NCBI GenBank assembly: GCA_022562295.1
Contig: JADFPO010000008.1
Coordinates: 1-34,033, forward strand
From: Gemmatimonadota bacterium
Lineage (GTDB): Bacteria > Gemmatimonadota > Gemmatimonadetes > Gemmatimonadales > GWC2-71-9
Length of the DNA: 34,033 nucleotides
Direction: 5' to 3'
Shown: one piece after another, positions 1 through 7,590 of the stretch
Layout of the letters: each line of letters starts with the position of its first letter
How positions within the stretch are numbered: the stretch's first letter is position 1
Made by a program: the position numbers and the translations under genes
The notes under the pieces: generated by a model
Told to the model about the DNA's origin: nothing
Databases searched by the model: none
What the model saw: the letters and a program-made list of their open reading frames with translations, nothing else

Positions 1-81
1 CGCGAACATGTGGGAGCAGCGGCGGATCGGTTTATGAAGGCGTACGATGTGGTGAATCGGAGGCGGAAACGGCCGCTTTAG
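1..81 (+). CDS. C-terminal end of an unidentified protein (partial)
   Basis: Frame 1 is open from the first base of the window and stops at TAG 79-81, giving 26 residues that end in a basic tail (DVVNRRRKRPL). The piece is too short to assign to a family. It is convergent with the gene ending at 222, and the heptamer repeat array lies between the two stops. It could be a chance open frame, but the lack of any other gene at the left edge and the convergent layout favour a real gene end. Confidence 0.45.
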   Translation, partial: REHVGAAADRFMKAYDVVNRRRKRPL

Positions 82-143
82 CATTTAGCTATCGCTGACA
101 GCTATTGACATTTGCTTCGGAGCGCCCAGACGTTTAGCGTCGG

Positions 144-220
144 ACTCACAACTCACAACTCACAACTCACAACTCACAACTCACAACTCACAACTCACAA
201 CTCACAACTCACAACTCACA
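144..220. repeat. Tandem heptamer array, 11 x ACTCACA
   Basis: Eleven perfect copies of ACTCACA run head to tail from 144 to 220. The array ends one base before the cta (TAG on the minus strand) that closes the gene at 222. On the minus-strand transcript it reads as TGTGAGT repeats directly after the stop codon. There are no spacers, so it is not CRISPR. The unit is not palindromic and no inverted arm is seen on the left side, which holds only small hairpins (TAGCT...AGCTA; GACG-TTTAG-CGTC). It belongs with the other 7-base-period arrays in this window. Confidence 0.97.
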
Positions 221-221
221 A

Positions 222-850
222 CTAACGGCCACCAGCTGCCCTGCTCCTCGCCTCGGCCGTATAGACGAGATCCCCGAGCGGCGAGTTGTCGCCGTTCGCC
301 GAGTTCGCCGCGACGTGAATCATCACGGGATCGCCCGCGTTCGGAGCCGTCCAAACAAAACTCCAACTCGCGAGCTCCGGTTCCGCGAGCTCGGTGCCGC
401 TTGCGGAATGATGAACGTACTCGACGGCGGGGGCCGCCGAGGCGCTCACCGTTACACGCGTATCGATCGGCTCGATCCGTCCGGCCTGCTTGCCTTGGGT
501 TTCACCGTCGGCGAAACGGAAAGCCGCTTGGAAACCCGCCCGAGTCATCCCCTCGCTCACGAACACGATGGTGATGCGGTAGCGCCCGCCGGGCTCGTAG
601 GCGTCCGGCATGCCGTCTACTCCCAACACACCGCCCGGCAAGTTCAATTGAGCGTCGGTATGACAGGCCTGACAGGTGGGTTCGCCGAAACCCCCGGTGT
701 GGCCCAATGGGGGACCGTCCGCATTGTGACGTAATGTCGGTGGTGCGGGCGCATGGAGCGCGGCCGCGACGTTCCCCAGGAGAAGAGAACGAGGGCGACT
801 CCGGTTGCCGGAGCCGCCCTCGCGTGTGACACGCCCTTGAGGGCATTCAT
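222..850 (-). CDS. Reeler-like secreted protein with a CxxCH motif; N-terminus unresolved
   Basis: The conserved part begins at GPPLGHTGGFGEPTCQACH and continues with a beta-sandwich-like stretch (YEPGGRYRITIVFV, AGFQAAFRF) typical of Reeler/'choice-of-anchor' domain proteins found beside c-type cytochrome genes in environmental bacteria. CQACH fits covalent haem or a related Cys-His site. The reading frame has no good start. The GTG at 932 would overlap the upstream gene by about 70 nt, the next in-frame start (TTG 707) removes any signal peptide, and the ATG at 850 is in another frame. That ATG encodes a signal-like MNALKGVSHARAAPATGVALVLFSWG, which would join the Reeler frame if one base were shifted near 775. 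The end coordinate given assumes that. It may be a frameshifted gene or a decaying one. Function is unknown; an extracytoplasmic redox or adhesion role is inference. Confidence 0.55.
781..821 (-). terminator. Strong hairpin after the beta-propeller gene
   Basis: On the minus strand GAGGGCGGCTCCGG-CAA-CCGGAGTCGCCCTC forms a 14-bp stem (one G-U pair) with a 3-nt loop, followed by the pyrimidine tract GTTCTCTTCT. It lies about 40 nt after the stop at 863, where an intrinsic terminator is expected. The tract is only moderately U-rich. The hairpin also overlaps the possible signal-peptide region of the downstream gene. Confidence 0.6.
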
Positions 851-862
851 GGTTCGAACGTA

Positions 863-1897
863 TCAGCTTACGCTGCGTCGCTTCGGTGGGAGCTTGGCCT
901 TGCCGATCGTGTTGGCATCCGTCCCGAACCACACGGTGTTGTTGGCTTCATCGTAGTACATGTGACGGATGCTGCCGCCGCCGCTCTCGACCTCGGTGAT
1001 GCTGAAGAAGTCCTCGGTCTCCGGATCGAATCCCACGAATCGGTTTGGCCGGAGACCCGTTTCGACGAACCAAATCCGATCGTCCTTGTCGACCGCCATG
1101 CCGTAGCCGCGGGCTCGCTCGCCACCCGGACTCGGCCATTCCGTCACCTCACCGGTCGTCGGGTTGAGCCGGCCGAGATATCCGCGTGCGTAGTCCACGT
1201 AATAGATCATGTCGTCGGACGTGATCACCAAACGCCGGGGCCTGGCGCCCTCAGGCAACTCGTACGTGTGCAACTCCATGGTCTCGGGATCCACCATCGC
1301 CAGCATGTTCGTGTTGAACAGCGTGGCCCAGGGGCGATTCTGCGAATCCATCTTGAGTCCATAGGGTCGGCTGCTGGTGCTGCGGCTTCCCGTCACCTCC
1401 GGCGCTTCGATCAGGTGCGTCTTTCCAGTCGCCGTTTCGAATTTGCCGATGTAGTTCCCGCCCTGCACGGTGAACCACAGGTCGCCTTGCCTGTCAAAGG
1501 CCATCGTGTGCGGATCGCGCGCACGCTCATCCGGCATCATGAACTTCTCGATGTGACCGGTCGCGGGGTCGAGGCGTCCGATATGGTTCGCCCTGTTACC
1601 CGTGTACCAGACGATCCCGTCGTCAGCGACGACGAGTGTGTGGGGTCCGGTCCCGTCGTCGAGGTCGTATTTCTTGAACTCGCCGGTCTCCGGATCGAGA
1701 TACGCGGCGTAATGGGTCCGCTGTCCTACGAACCAGACCTTGCCGTCCGGGGCCACATACGGATCGCGCGGCCGGCTTTCCTCCCAGGGGACGCGCCACT
1801 CGTTGAGTTCGGGGTCCGTGGTGTATTGGGCTGCGACGGTGGCGGGCACCAGGCCCAGAGCCGTCGCGGCCAGCAGCAGGGTGGGGACTCGGCGCAT
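863..1897 (-). CDS. Secreted beta-propeller of the virginiamycin B lyase (Vgb) type
   Basis: The chosen start at 1897 gives 344 residues, preceded by a clear GGAGGGA ribosome site and beginning with signal peptide MRRVPTLLLAATALGLVPATVAAQ. The longer track ORF (to 2023) adds 42 unlikely residues. At least six blade repeats of the form (D)G.(I/V)W(F/Y)...I(G)(R/K)LDP.TG follow, for example DDGIVWYTGNRANHIGRLDPATG and RQGDLWFTVQGGNYIGKFETATG, which is the Vgb/NHL-like propeller pattern. Most such genomic homologues are periplasmic propellers of unknown substrate. The last blades (GYGMAVDKDDRIWFVETG) do not show an obvious PHA-type catalytic histidine, so streptogramin resistance should not be inferred. 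The CxxCH protein follows downstream, and a hairpin terminator lies in between. Confidence 0.85.
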   Translation of the reverse strand: MRRVPTLLLAATALGLVPATVAAQYTTDPELNEWRVPWEESRPRDPYVAPDGKVWFVGQRTHYAAYLDPETGEFKKYDLDDGTGPHTLVVADDGIVWYTGNRANHIGRLDPATGHIEKFMMPDERARDPHTMAFDRQGDLWFTVQGGNYIGKFETATGKTHLIEAPEVTGSRSTSSRPYGLKMDSQNRPWATLFNTNMLAMVDPETMELHTYELPEGARPRRLVITSDDMIYYVDYARGYLGRLNPTTGEVTEWPSPGGERARGYGMAVDKDDRIWFVETGLRPNRFVGFDPETEDFFSITEVESGGGSIRHMYYDEANNTVWFGTDANTIGKAKLPPKRRSVS

Positions 1898-2007
1898 CGT
1901 TCCCTCCGTTATTTGTGGATTTTCTTCACATACGCTGCGGCCCCGGCGGGCGTTGCGCAAGGAGGAGTGCGATCGTGTCCATCGCCGCGACGAGAACCCC
2001 CGTGGCG

Positions 2008-2048
2008 CCCTGACCCCTGACACCTATCCCCTATCCCTATCCCCTACA
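2008..2048. repeat. Degenerate heptamer array (CCCTGAC/CCCTATC)
   Basis: The units CCCTGAC, CCCTGAC, ACCTATC, CCCTATC, CCTATC (6 nt) and CCCTACA run from 2008 to 2048, immediately before the TGA complement (tca 2049-2051) that ends the permease gene. On the minus-strand transcript the tract reads GGGGATAGGGATAGGGGATAGG and so on, a run of G-triplets that could form a G-quadruplex. Both flanking genes are on the minus strand, so the array sits in the 3' untranslated region of the permease gene. Confidence 0.85.
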
Positions 2049-4757
2049 TCACTCCGCTTTCAGCGCCTCGACGGGATCCACACCGGCAGCGCGCCGCGCC
2101 GGAACGTAGCATGCCACGAGCGTCGTGGTCAGCAGTATCGTTGCAACAGCGGCAAAGGTAATCGGATCGGTCGGTGAGACGCCGAAGAGCAAGGCGTCCA
2201 TGAGTCGCGTGAGCGCCAGCGCACCGGCCACGCCGAGCGCCACGCCGAGTGCGGCCGCCGTTCCCCCCTGGCGCAGCACCATGCGTCTCACGTCCCGTTG
2301 CGTGGCACCGAGGGCGATTCGTATCCCGATCTCGTTACGGCGCTTACTGACCACGTACGAGATTACCCCGTACACCCCGATGGCACCGAGAAGCAGGGCG
2401 ACACCGGCGGCTATTGCGAGCAACAGCATCGTGAACGTCGTTTGGATGCTGGCTCGGGAAATCAACTGTTCGAGCGTCCTCACCATCGCCAAGGGAAGAC
2501 TACTGTTCAGCGTCCAAACCTCTCTGCGCACTGCATCGACGAGATCGAGTGGAGGCGTGGTGGTCCGTAGAGTAAACGTCATGATGTGGGGAGGGGGCCC
2601 ACTGTTCGCCGTCGAGACCAGTGGGAAGTAGACGAGCGGGGATGGTCCGTCGGACAGTTTCCCCGTTTGCACGTCTCCGACGACGCCGACGATCGTGTAC
2701 CACTGATCGGGTTCTGGATCGCTGCCGGGGAACACCTGCTTGCCGAGTGCATCCTGCATCGGCCAATACAGTTCCACGAGTCTTGCGCTGACAACGACTG
2801 CATTCGTCATCTGTTCGTGGTCTGAGCGATCGAGCAGCCGACCTGCCAACAGTGGAATGCGTGTCGCCTCGAAGTAACCGGGAGCGACGGTGCGGCGCGC
2901 GACGATCGGTGGAATGATTCCCGGATCCGGCGGCGCACCCCGCTCGTAGAGTGGATCCCCACTGCACCAGCCCAACAGTGGAAGGCACGAAACCGCGCCG
3001 GCCTGCTCGACGCCGGGCAGATTTTCCAGTCGGTCGAGAAGTTGCTGTTGAAACGCGGCCGCCCGTTGGCGATCCGGATAGGCGGCGCTCGGAAGGCCAA
3101 TGTCAAACGTCAACACACTGCTCGCGTCGAACCCGGGATCTACGTTTTTCAGATACCAGAAGCTCCTCACCATCAAGCCGGATCCCACGAGCAGCACCAT
3201 GGCGACCGCTACTTGTGTTACCACGAGCGCGTTCCTTGCAGAGAATTGCCCGCGGCCTGCGGACACGGTACGACCGCCATCCCGGAGTGTCGCACCGATG
3301 TGGTGCGTACGGTGGAAGACTGGGATGACGCCGAACACCACCGCCGCAGCCACAGTGATGGCCGCTGTAAAGGCCAGCACCGGGCCGTCGATCCCAACTT
3401 CGTGCAATCGCGGAATGTTGGGTGGACCCCACCAGACGAGTCCGCGAACGCTTCCCCACGCGAGCGCCAGCCCTAGCGCGCTTCCCGCGACCGTCAACAC
3501 GCAGCTCTCCGTAAGAAAAAGTCGAATCAAATGTCCCTGCGACGCACCGAGGGCGGTGCGAACCGCGATCTCGCGCTGCCGAACCTCCGCGCGCACCAAA
3601 AACAGGTTTGCCACGTTGGTGCATGCGATGAGTAACACGAAACCGACTGTCCCCAACAGAATCCACAACGTTTGTTCGATGTCGCCGACGACGTAGTCCT
3701 TCATCGGCTGCAGGAGCACGCCGATCTTGGCATCGTCGATCACACTACGAGCATTGGGAAATCGGTCGGGCAGGCTGGGGAGCCGTGCGTTGAGATCCGC
3801 CTGGGCTTCGAGAGCCGAAACGCCAGACTTGAGTCGCGCCACGCCGTACTCACCAAATCCCCCGAAACGCGTGTTCTCCGGTATCACCCGCGGGATCCAC
3901 AACTGCGTATCGCGGCTCGGGAAGGCGAAGTCGCTGGGCATCACGCCGACGACCTCGAAGGGAACGTCGTCGATCCGAATTGACCGTCCCAGGATGTCAG
4001 GATCGGCTCCGTACCGGCTCTGCCAGAGCCCATGACTCAACACTACGATGCCCGTCCCGTCAGCGTAGACGTCGTCTTGCCGTATCCAGCGACCGAGCAG
4101 CGGTGGCACGCCAAGCACATCACCGAGCGTGTACGTCGCCCTTGCGGCCGGAACACGAATAGGTTCTCCGTCGTCGGTGATGGTGAACTCGTTTTCGCGG
4201 TAGGCAGCCACCTCGTCCAGTAAGCTGCCCTGATCGCGATAGAACACGTAGAGGCCGCGCGTCAGCTCGAGCCCCCCCGTGAGGCCGATCCCCGGGGCGC
4301 GGTGATGGATGCGAACGCCGCGATCGGCTGCCGGAAACGGCAACGGCCGCAGCACGATAGCGTTGACCAGACTGAAGATGGCCGTGTTGGCCCCGATCCC
4401 GAGACCCACCGTGACCACCGCGACGCTAGTGAATCCAGGGGTCTTTGCCAACCGGCGAATCGCCAAACGGATCTCCTGCAGCATGGTGGCTATTATCTCC
4501 CGCTTGTCGCGTGGTCCTGAGCGTGTCGGAGGCGGTCGCTTCGGTGCGTCGATAACCCGCTGTCGCGCTACCCCGGCCAAGAGTCCCAGGTACTCCCGCG
4601 CGACCAGACGGAGCCACCCAACAATCCCGTGCGACCGGGCCGACTCGGTCAACCGGAGCGAAAACATCTCGGCCATCCCGGTGCCGTAGCCCCGGCGAAA
4701 GGAGGCCGGATAGAGCCGGAGAAGAATGCGGTACAGTCGTATCGCTAGCGGTGTCAT
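2049..4757 (-). CDS. ADOP-type (orphan) MacB/FtsX-family permease
   Basis: This is a 902-residue membrane protein of the 'acidobacterial duplicated orphan permease' type. Residues about 1-85 (LYRILLRLYPASFRRGYGTGMAEMF) match the permease-prefix region of this family. A MacB-type core follows: first helix at about 108-135 (GFTSVAVVTVGLGIGANTAIFSLVNAI), a large periplasmic MacB_PCD-like domain, FtsX helices with VANLFLVRAEVRQREIAVRTALGAS, a second periplasmic domain, and a C-terminal FtsX repeat (NEIGIRIALGATQRDVRRMVL ... ARRAAGVDPVEALKAE). No ATPase gene lies nearby, as is usual for the group. The start at 4757 is chosen because the prefix motif begins there; the upstream 99 codons overlap PadR. 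It follows padR by 23 nt, so PadR probably regulates it. Its cargo is unknown; export or stress sensing is inference. Confidence 0.9.
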   Translation of the reverse strand: MTPLAIRLYRILLRLYPASFRRGYGTGMAEMFSLRLTESARSHGIVGWLRLVAREYLGLLAGVARQRVIDAPKRPPPTRSGPRDKREIIATMLQEIRLAIRRLAKTPGFTSVAVVTVGLGIGANTAIFSLVNAIVLRPLPFPAADRGVRIHHRAPGIGLTGGLELTRGLYVFYRDQGSLLDEVAAYRENEFTITDDGEPIRVPAARATYTLGDVLGVPPLLGRWIRQDDVYADGTGIVVLSHGLWQSRYGADPDILGRSIRIDDVPFEVVGVMPSDFAFPSRDTQLWIPRVIPENTRFGGFGEYGVARLKSGVSALEAQADLNARLPSLPDRFPNARSVIDDAKIGVLLQPMKDYVVGDIEQTLWILLGTVGFVLLIACTNVANLFLVRAEVRQREIAVRTALGASQGHLIRLFLTESCVLTVAGSALGLALAWGSVRGLVWWGPPNIPRLHEVGIDGPVLAFTAAITVAAAVVFGVIPVFHRTHHIGATLRDGGRTVSAGRGQFSARNALVVTQVAVAMVLLVGSGLMVRSFWYLKNVDPGFDASSVLTFDIGLPSAAYPDRQRAAAFQQQLLDRLENLPGVEQAGAVSCLPLLGWCSGDPLYERGAPPDPGIIPPIVARRTVAPGYFEATRIPLLAGRLLDRSDHEQMTNAVVVSARLVELYWPMQDALGKQVFPGSDPEPDQWYTIVGVVGDVQTGKLSDGPSPLVYFPLVSTANSGPPPHIMTFTLRTTTPPLDLVDAVRREVWTLNSSLPLAMVRTLEQLISRASIQTTFTMLLLAIAAGVALLLGAIGVYGVISYVVSKRRNEIGIRIALGATQRDVRRMVLRQGGTAAALGVALGVAGALALTRLMDALLFGVSPTDPITFAAVATILLTTTLVACYVPARRAAGVDPVEALKAE

Positions 4758-4780
4758 GAATACGCGGTTGTCGAGCCTGG

Positions 4781-5140
4781 CTACACGGAACCGGTGAAGA
4801 GTTTTTTCGCGCGCGCGTCGGCCACCAATTCGTGCAACCGCTGCGCTTCCAGGGCCGCCACTCGGCGACCTAGCGTGGTGAGCTTGAAGTATTGCCGGCG
4901 GGCGTCGGTGGAACGGTCCGCCGCTGCAGGAGCGTGTTCTACCAGCCCGTCTTCGTCGAGTCGCTTGAGTGCCTGGTAGAGACCGCCGGTCGTCGGGTTG
5001 AGACGGCCACCGGAGCGTTTCTCGACATCCTTGCCGATGGCGTACCCGTGGCACCGCCTATCGCCGAGCGCGAGAAGCACATGAAAAGACAGGTTGCTGA
5101 GCGGCAGAAAGCCACTCGGATCGGGACGTTGAGTGCTCAT
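4781..5140 (-). CDS. PadR-family transcriptional repressor
   Basis: A 119-residue winged-helix regulator. The core LSNLSFHVLLALGDRRCHGYAIGKDVEKRSGGRLNPTTGGLYQALKRLDEDGLVEHA is the classic PadR DNA-binding domain (GYxI, GxLYxxLxRLxxxGL). The remainder (RRQYFKLTTLGRRVAALEAQRL) is a short dimerisation helix, so it belongs to the small PadR class (PadR-s2). The start at 5140 has a good AGGAGAA ribosome site and begins MSTQRPDPSG. The longer ORF to 5293 runs through the promoter and was rejected. It is the first gene of an operon with the ADOP permease. AT-rich palindromic sequence upstream is a likely self-operator. The ligand is unknown. Confidence 0.92.
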   Translation of the reverse strand: MSTQRPDPSGFLPLSNLSFHVLLALGDRRCHGYAIGKDVEKRSGGRLNPTTGGLYQALKRLDEDGLVEHAPAAADRSTDARRQYFKLTTLGRRVAALEAQRLHELVADARAKKLFTGSV

Positions 5141-5181
5141 GGTTCTCCTGGCCCCCAAGGCGGATGACAGTAACTGATCGG

Positions 5182-5209
5182 ATACTATAGCGTTGATTAC
5201 TATAGTATA
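5182..5209 (-). promoter_or_regulatory. Candidate PadR operator/promoter
   Basis: In an otherwise GC-rich region the sequence ATACTATAG occurs at 5182-5190, and a related palindrome (TACTATAGTA, extended to ACTATAGTATAC) occurs at 5198-5210. On the minus strand TATAGT within this block could serve as a -10 box about 40 nt before the padR start. Paired AT-rich palindromes just upstream of a padR gene fit autorepression. No footprint data exist for this sequence, so the operator role is inference. Confidence 0.5.
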
Positions 5210-5347
5210 CGAAGCACGAGAACGCGAGTTTCCAGCCCTCGGCATCGGGACGAACACCGCCCGGTTCACCGTGACGCCGCTGCTGCAGAGCACCGCGGCG
5301 TGGCGTGTTTATCGGCATCCATGTCCGAGCTTGGCGAACGCGTCCTC

Positions 5348-5382
5348 TTGACAAATAAATAAATGAATGGTTCATTCATTAT
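5348..5382 (+). promoter_or_regulatory. TTGACA promoter with TetR-type palindrome, possibly leaderless
   Basis: A consensus -35 TTGACA is at 5348-5353. A perfect 6-3-6 inverted repeat, AATGAA-TGG-TTCATT, spans 5362-5376. A 17-nt spacer places a weak -10 (TTCATT, 5371-5376) so that transcription would begin at or within a base or two of the ATG at 5383. No Shine-Dalgarno sequence precedes that ATG. The palindrome covers the spacer and -10, an ideal place for autorepression by the TetR protein encoded downstream. Confidence 0.6.
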
Positions 5383-6108
5383 ATGGTCAGGAAGTTATCA
5401 CCGGAACGCTTCGATCGAATGATTGAAGCGGGTTTGGCTCACTTTCTCAGGAAGGGATACCGCCGCACCCGAATCGATGAGGTCGCGGCGGACGCAGGTG
5501 TCTCGGCAGGAAGCATCTATAACTACTGCACGTCCAAGGAGGCACTCTTTGACCTCTGTTTGGACCGCGCGTTCGGATGCTCGGAACTGCCGACCGTGCT
5601 TCCACACGATGCCCATCCCACAACGAATGTGATCGACCAGGCTTGGGAGCGATTCCTTTCCAGTACCCGTTCCGAGGTGATGGTGGCCGTTCACGAAGGG
5701 CGAGCCGCCGGATCTTACACGCTCGTTGAAATCGTCGAAGTCCTCTACGATTGGCTTGACGCGAACGGAAAAGGCATTCGGCTCATCGAACGTTGTGCGA
5801 GCGAATGGCCTGAGTTGGCGAGCTACTTCTACGTGAGTTTCCGGCGAAGGGGCGTCTTGGGGTTGGCAAAAGTGGTGGAGGCCGAAACGGAAGCAGGACG
5901 GGCGATTGCGGCCGGTCCCCCGGAGATCACTGCGCGCATCATTGTTGAGATTTGCTCCTACTTCGCGATGCATCGCAGGAAAGACCCCGACGACATGCAC
6001 TATGACGATCATGTGGTACGTGCGAGCGCGCTCGAGTTCATCCGACTTGCCCTCCGCCCAAGCGTTCCATCCACCCGCACGGCACGGCCAGAAGGTGCCC
6101 ACCCATGA
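5383..6108 (+). CDS. TetR/AcrR-family transcriptional regulator
   Basis: A 241-residue regulator. The N-terminal helix-turn-helix (residues about 8-55) reads FDRMIEAGLAHFLRKGYRRTRIDEVAADAGVSAGSIYNYCTSKEALFDLCLDRAF, a textbook TetR_N domain with recognition helix VSAGSIYNYCTSKEALF. The C-terminal ligand/dimer domain is divergent. Its stop (6106-6108) overlaps the ATG of the hydrolase gene at 6105, so the two are probably translationally coupled. The regulator likely controls itself and the hydrolase and PQQ-dehydrogenase genes through the palindrome at 5362-5376. The effector cannot be predicted. The gene is divergent from padR, with 242 nt between the two starts. Confidence 0.93.
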   Translation: MVRKLSPERFDRMIEAGLAHFLRKGYRRTRIDEVAADAGVSAGSIYNYCTSKEALFDLCLDRAFGCSELPTVLPHDAHPTTNVIDQAWERFLSSTRSEVMVAVHEGRAAGSYTLVEIVEVLYDWLDANGKGIRLIERCASEWPELASYFYVSFRRRGVLGLAKVVEAETEAGRAIAAGPPEITARIIVEICSYFAMHRRKDPDDMHYDDHVVRASALEFIRLALRPSVPSTRTARPEGAHP

Positions 6109-7571
6109 TTCTCGTTCGTCTCGGTATGCTCTTGCTCGCCGCAAACGTTCTGGGATGTTCAGCCAGGAACCTCGCCGACGTCATCAAGGAAAATGGTCCG
6201 TCGAGGGTGCTTGGATCCCTCACTGTAACGCCAATCGAATTCAGAACTTTAGAGAACGGCACAATCGAAGCGGAGCGGGGTCGGCTCACTGTCCCGGTCC
6301 GCCGTGACCGAGAGGGCTCTTCCCAGCTGTCGATACACTACGTGCGGTTTCCTGCGCGAACGCCGACGCCGGCCGCACCGATCGTGTATTTGGCCGGTGG
6401 GCCCGGCGGATCGGGTACGGCCTCGGCGGCCGGTGACCGCTTCTGGTTATTCGACGCCCTGAGAGAAGTGGCGGACGTGATCGCTCTCGACCAGCGTGGC
6501 ACCTGGAACGCCGATCCATACATGGTGTGTCCCGGCGAGTGGGACTTCCCTCTCGACGAGCCGATGACCGTGGACGCCTTAACTGCCGCGATCGAGCCCT
6601 GGGTAACGCAATGTCATCAACACTGGAGTGAACAGGGAGTCGACCTCGACGCCTTCAATACGCGCGAAAGCGCAGCCGATCTCGAGGATCTTCGCGTCGC
6701 CCTCGGCGCGAAAAGGCTCAATTTATGGGCTATCAGCTACGGTACACACCTGGCTCTCGAGTTCGCCCGATCCTTCCCAGAATCCGTTGACCGACTGGTG
6801 CTGGCTGGCACAGAAGGGCCAGATCATACGCTGAAGTCGGCGGGTGCGATCGAAGCTGCGCTGGAGCGGGTCGACGAACTCTTCGCGCAGCGGGGCATGG
6901 CCCCCATTACGCTTCGCGCCCGCCAGGTCATCGAACGCCTGGAGACGACGGTCACGGCTACCGCGCGTGACGCCCACACTCGATCAGAGGTGGCGGTAAG
7001 CTTTGGCGTTCTTGATGCGCAGCGTACCATTTTCGGTGGCGCGGGCGAGCGGAGCGACCTCTCCGAACTCTCCGAGGGGTTGGACCTCACCCTGAAGGGA
7101 GACTACGGCCCCGCCGCGCAGGCGATTTACGACTGGCGTACGGGCAACCGGGGCTTGGCGATGTCCATGGCCATGGACTGTTCGTCATGGGCGTCCGAGG
7201 AGCGCCTGCGTCAGATAGATGCAGAGGCCGCGACGAGTTTCCTCGGAGATGCGGCGAACCTCCTTGTAAGGGCCCAGTGCCGAAGTTGGCCCGGCGCTCG
7301 ACTGGCTGACGGATATCACGAGGCCGTGACGTCCGAGGCTCCTACGCTCTTCATCTCGGGGGCGTTGGATGTCCGTACCCCCCTCGAGAATGCTCTGGAA
7401 GTTTCCGAGGGATTCCCCAACTCATGGCATCTAGTTGTTCGCGACGGTGGCCATGACGACGACCTTTTGATCGCCACCCCGGAGATCGGAGAGGCCATCC
7501 GACGCTTCTTCGCCGGGCACCTTCCAGAGACCAAGCGGCGAGACATCTGGATCGACAGGCCGAACGGCTAG
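6105..7571 (+). CDS. Exported alpha/beta hydrolase, tripeptidyl-aminopeptidase (TAP)-like lipoprotein
   Basis: A 488-residue enzyme with a lipoprotein signal (MLLLAANVLGC, Cys18 in a VLGC lipobox). The order of motifs is that of TAP-like/proline-iminopeptidase hydrolases: the oxyanion segment IVYLAGGPGGSG (about 93-104), ADVIALDQRG (about 123-132), nucleophile elbow LWAISYGTHLALEFA with Ser211, and a C-terminal TAP-type segment APTLFISGALDVRTPLENA with Asp422 and RDGGHDD with His450. All three catalytic residues are therefore present. The first residue of the usual GxSxG is Ala here (AISYG), which is tolerated in this family. It begins inside the TetR stop codon (ATGA overlap). The substrate is unknown; peptides or small esters are possible. 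Confidence 0.88.
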   Translation: MILVRLGMLLLAANVLGCSARNLADVIKENGPSRVLGSLTVTPIEFRTLENGTIEAERGRLTVPVRRDREGSSQLSIHYVRFPARTPTPAAPIVYLAGGPGGSGTASAAGDRFWLFDALREVADVIALDQRGTWNADPYMVCPGEWDFPLDEPMTVDALTAAIEPWVTQCHQHWSEQGVDLDAFNTRESAADLEDLRVALGAKRLNLWAISYGTHLALEFARSFPESVDRLVLAGTEGPDHTLKSAGAIEAALERVDELFAQRGMAPITLRARQVIERLETTVTATARDAHTRSEVAVSFGVLDAQRTIFGGAGERSDLSELSEGLDLTLKGDYGPAAQAIYDWRTGNRGLAMSMAMDCSSWASEERLRQIDAEAATSFLGDAANLLVRAQCRSWPGARLADGYHEAVTSEAPTLFISGALDVRTPLENALEVSEGFPNSWHLVVRDGGHDDDLLIATPEIGEAIRRFFAGHLPETKRRDIWIDRPNG

Positions 7572-7590
7572 GACGATCCGTTAGCGAGAC

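Noticed and set aside
144-220. Regular short repeats as a CRISPR array
   Set aside because: Units are 7 nt, contiguous and lack spacers; no cas genes are present.
863-1897. Streptogramin (virginiamycin B) resistance gene
   Set aside because: Only the propeller fold pattern is seen. The protein has a signal peptide and the expected catalytic histidine context is not evident, so an antibiotic-inactivating function is not supported.
962-2020. 352-codon ORF on the plus strand
   Set aside because: Antisense to the beta-propeller gene, with no recognisable motifs; a typical high-GC shadow frame.
4758-5054. 99-codon N-terminal extension of the permease
   Set aside because: It overlaps padR almost entirely and is Arg-rich without similarity; the permease-prefix motif begins at 4757.
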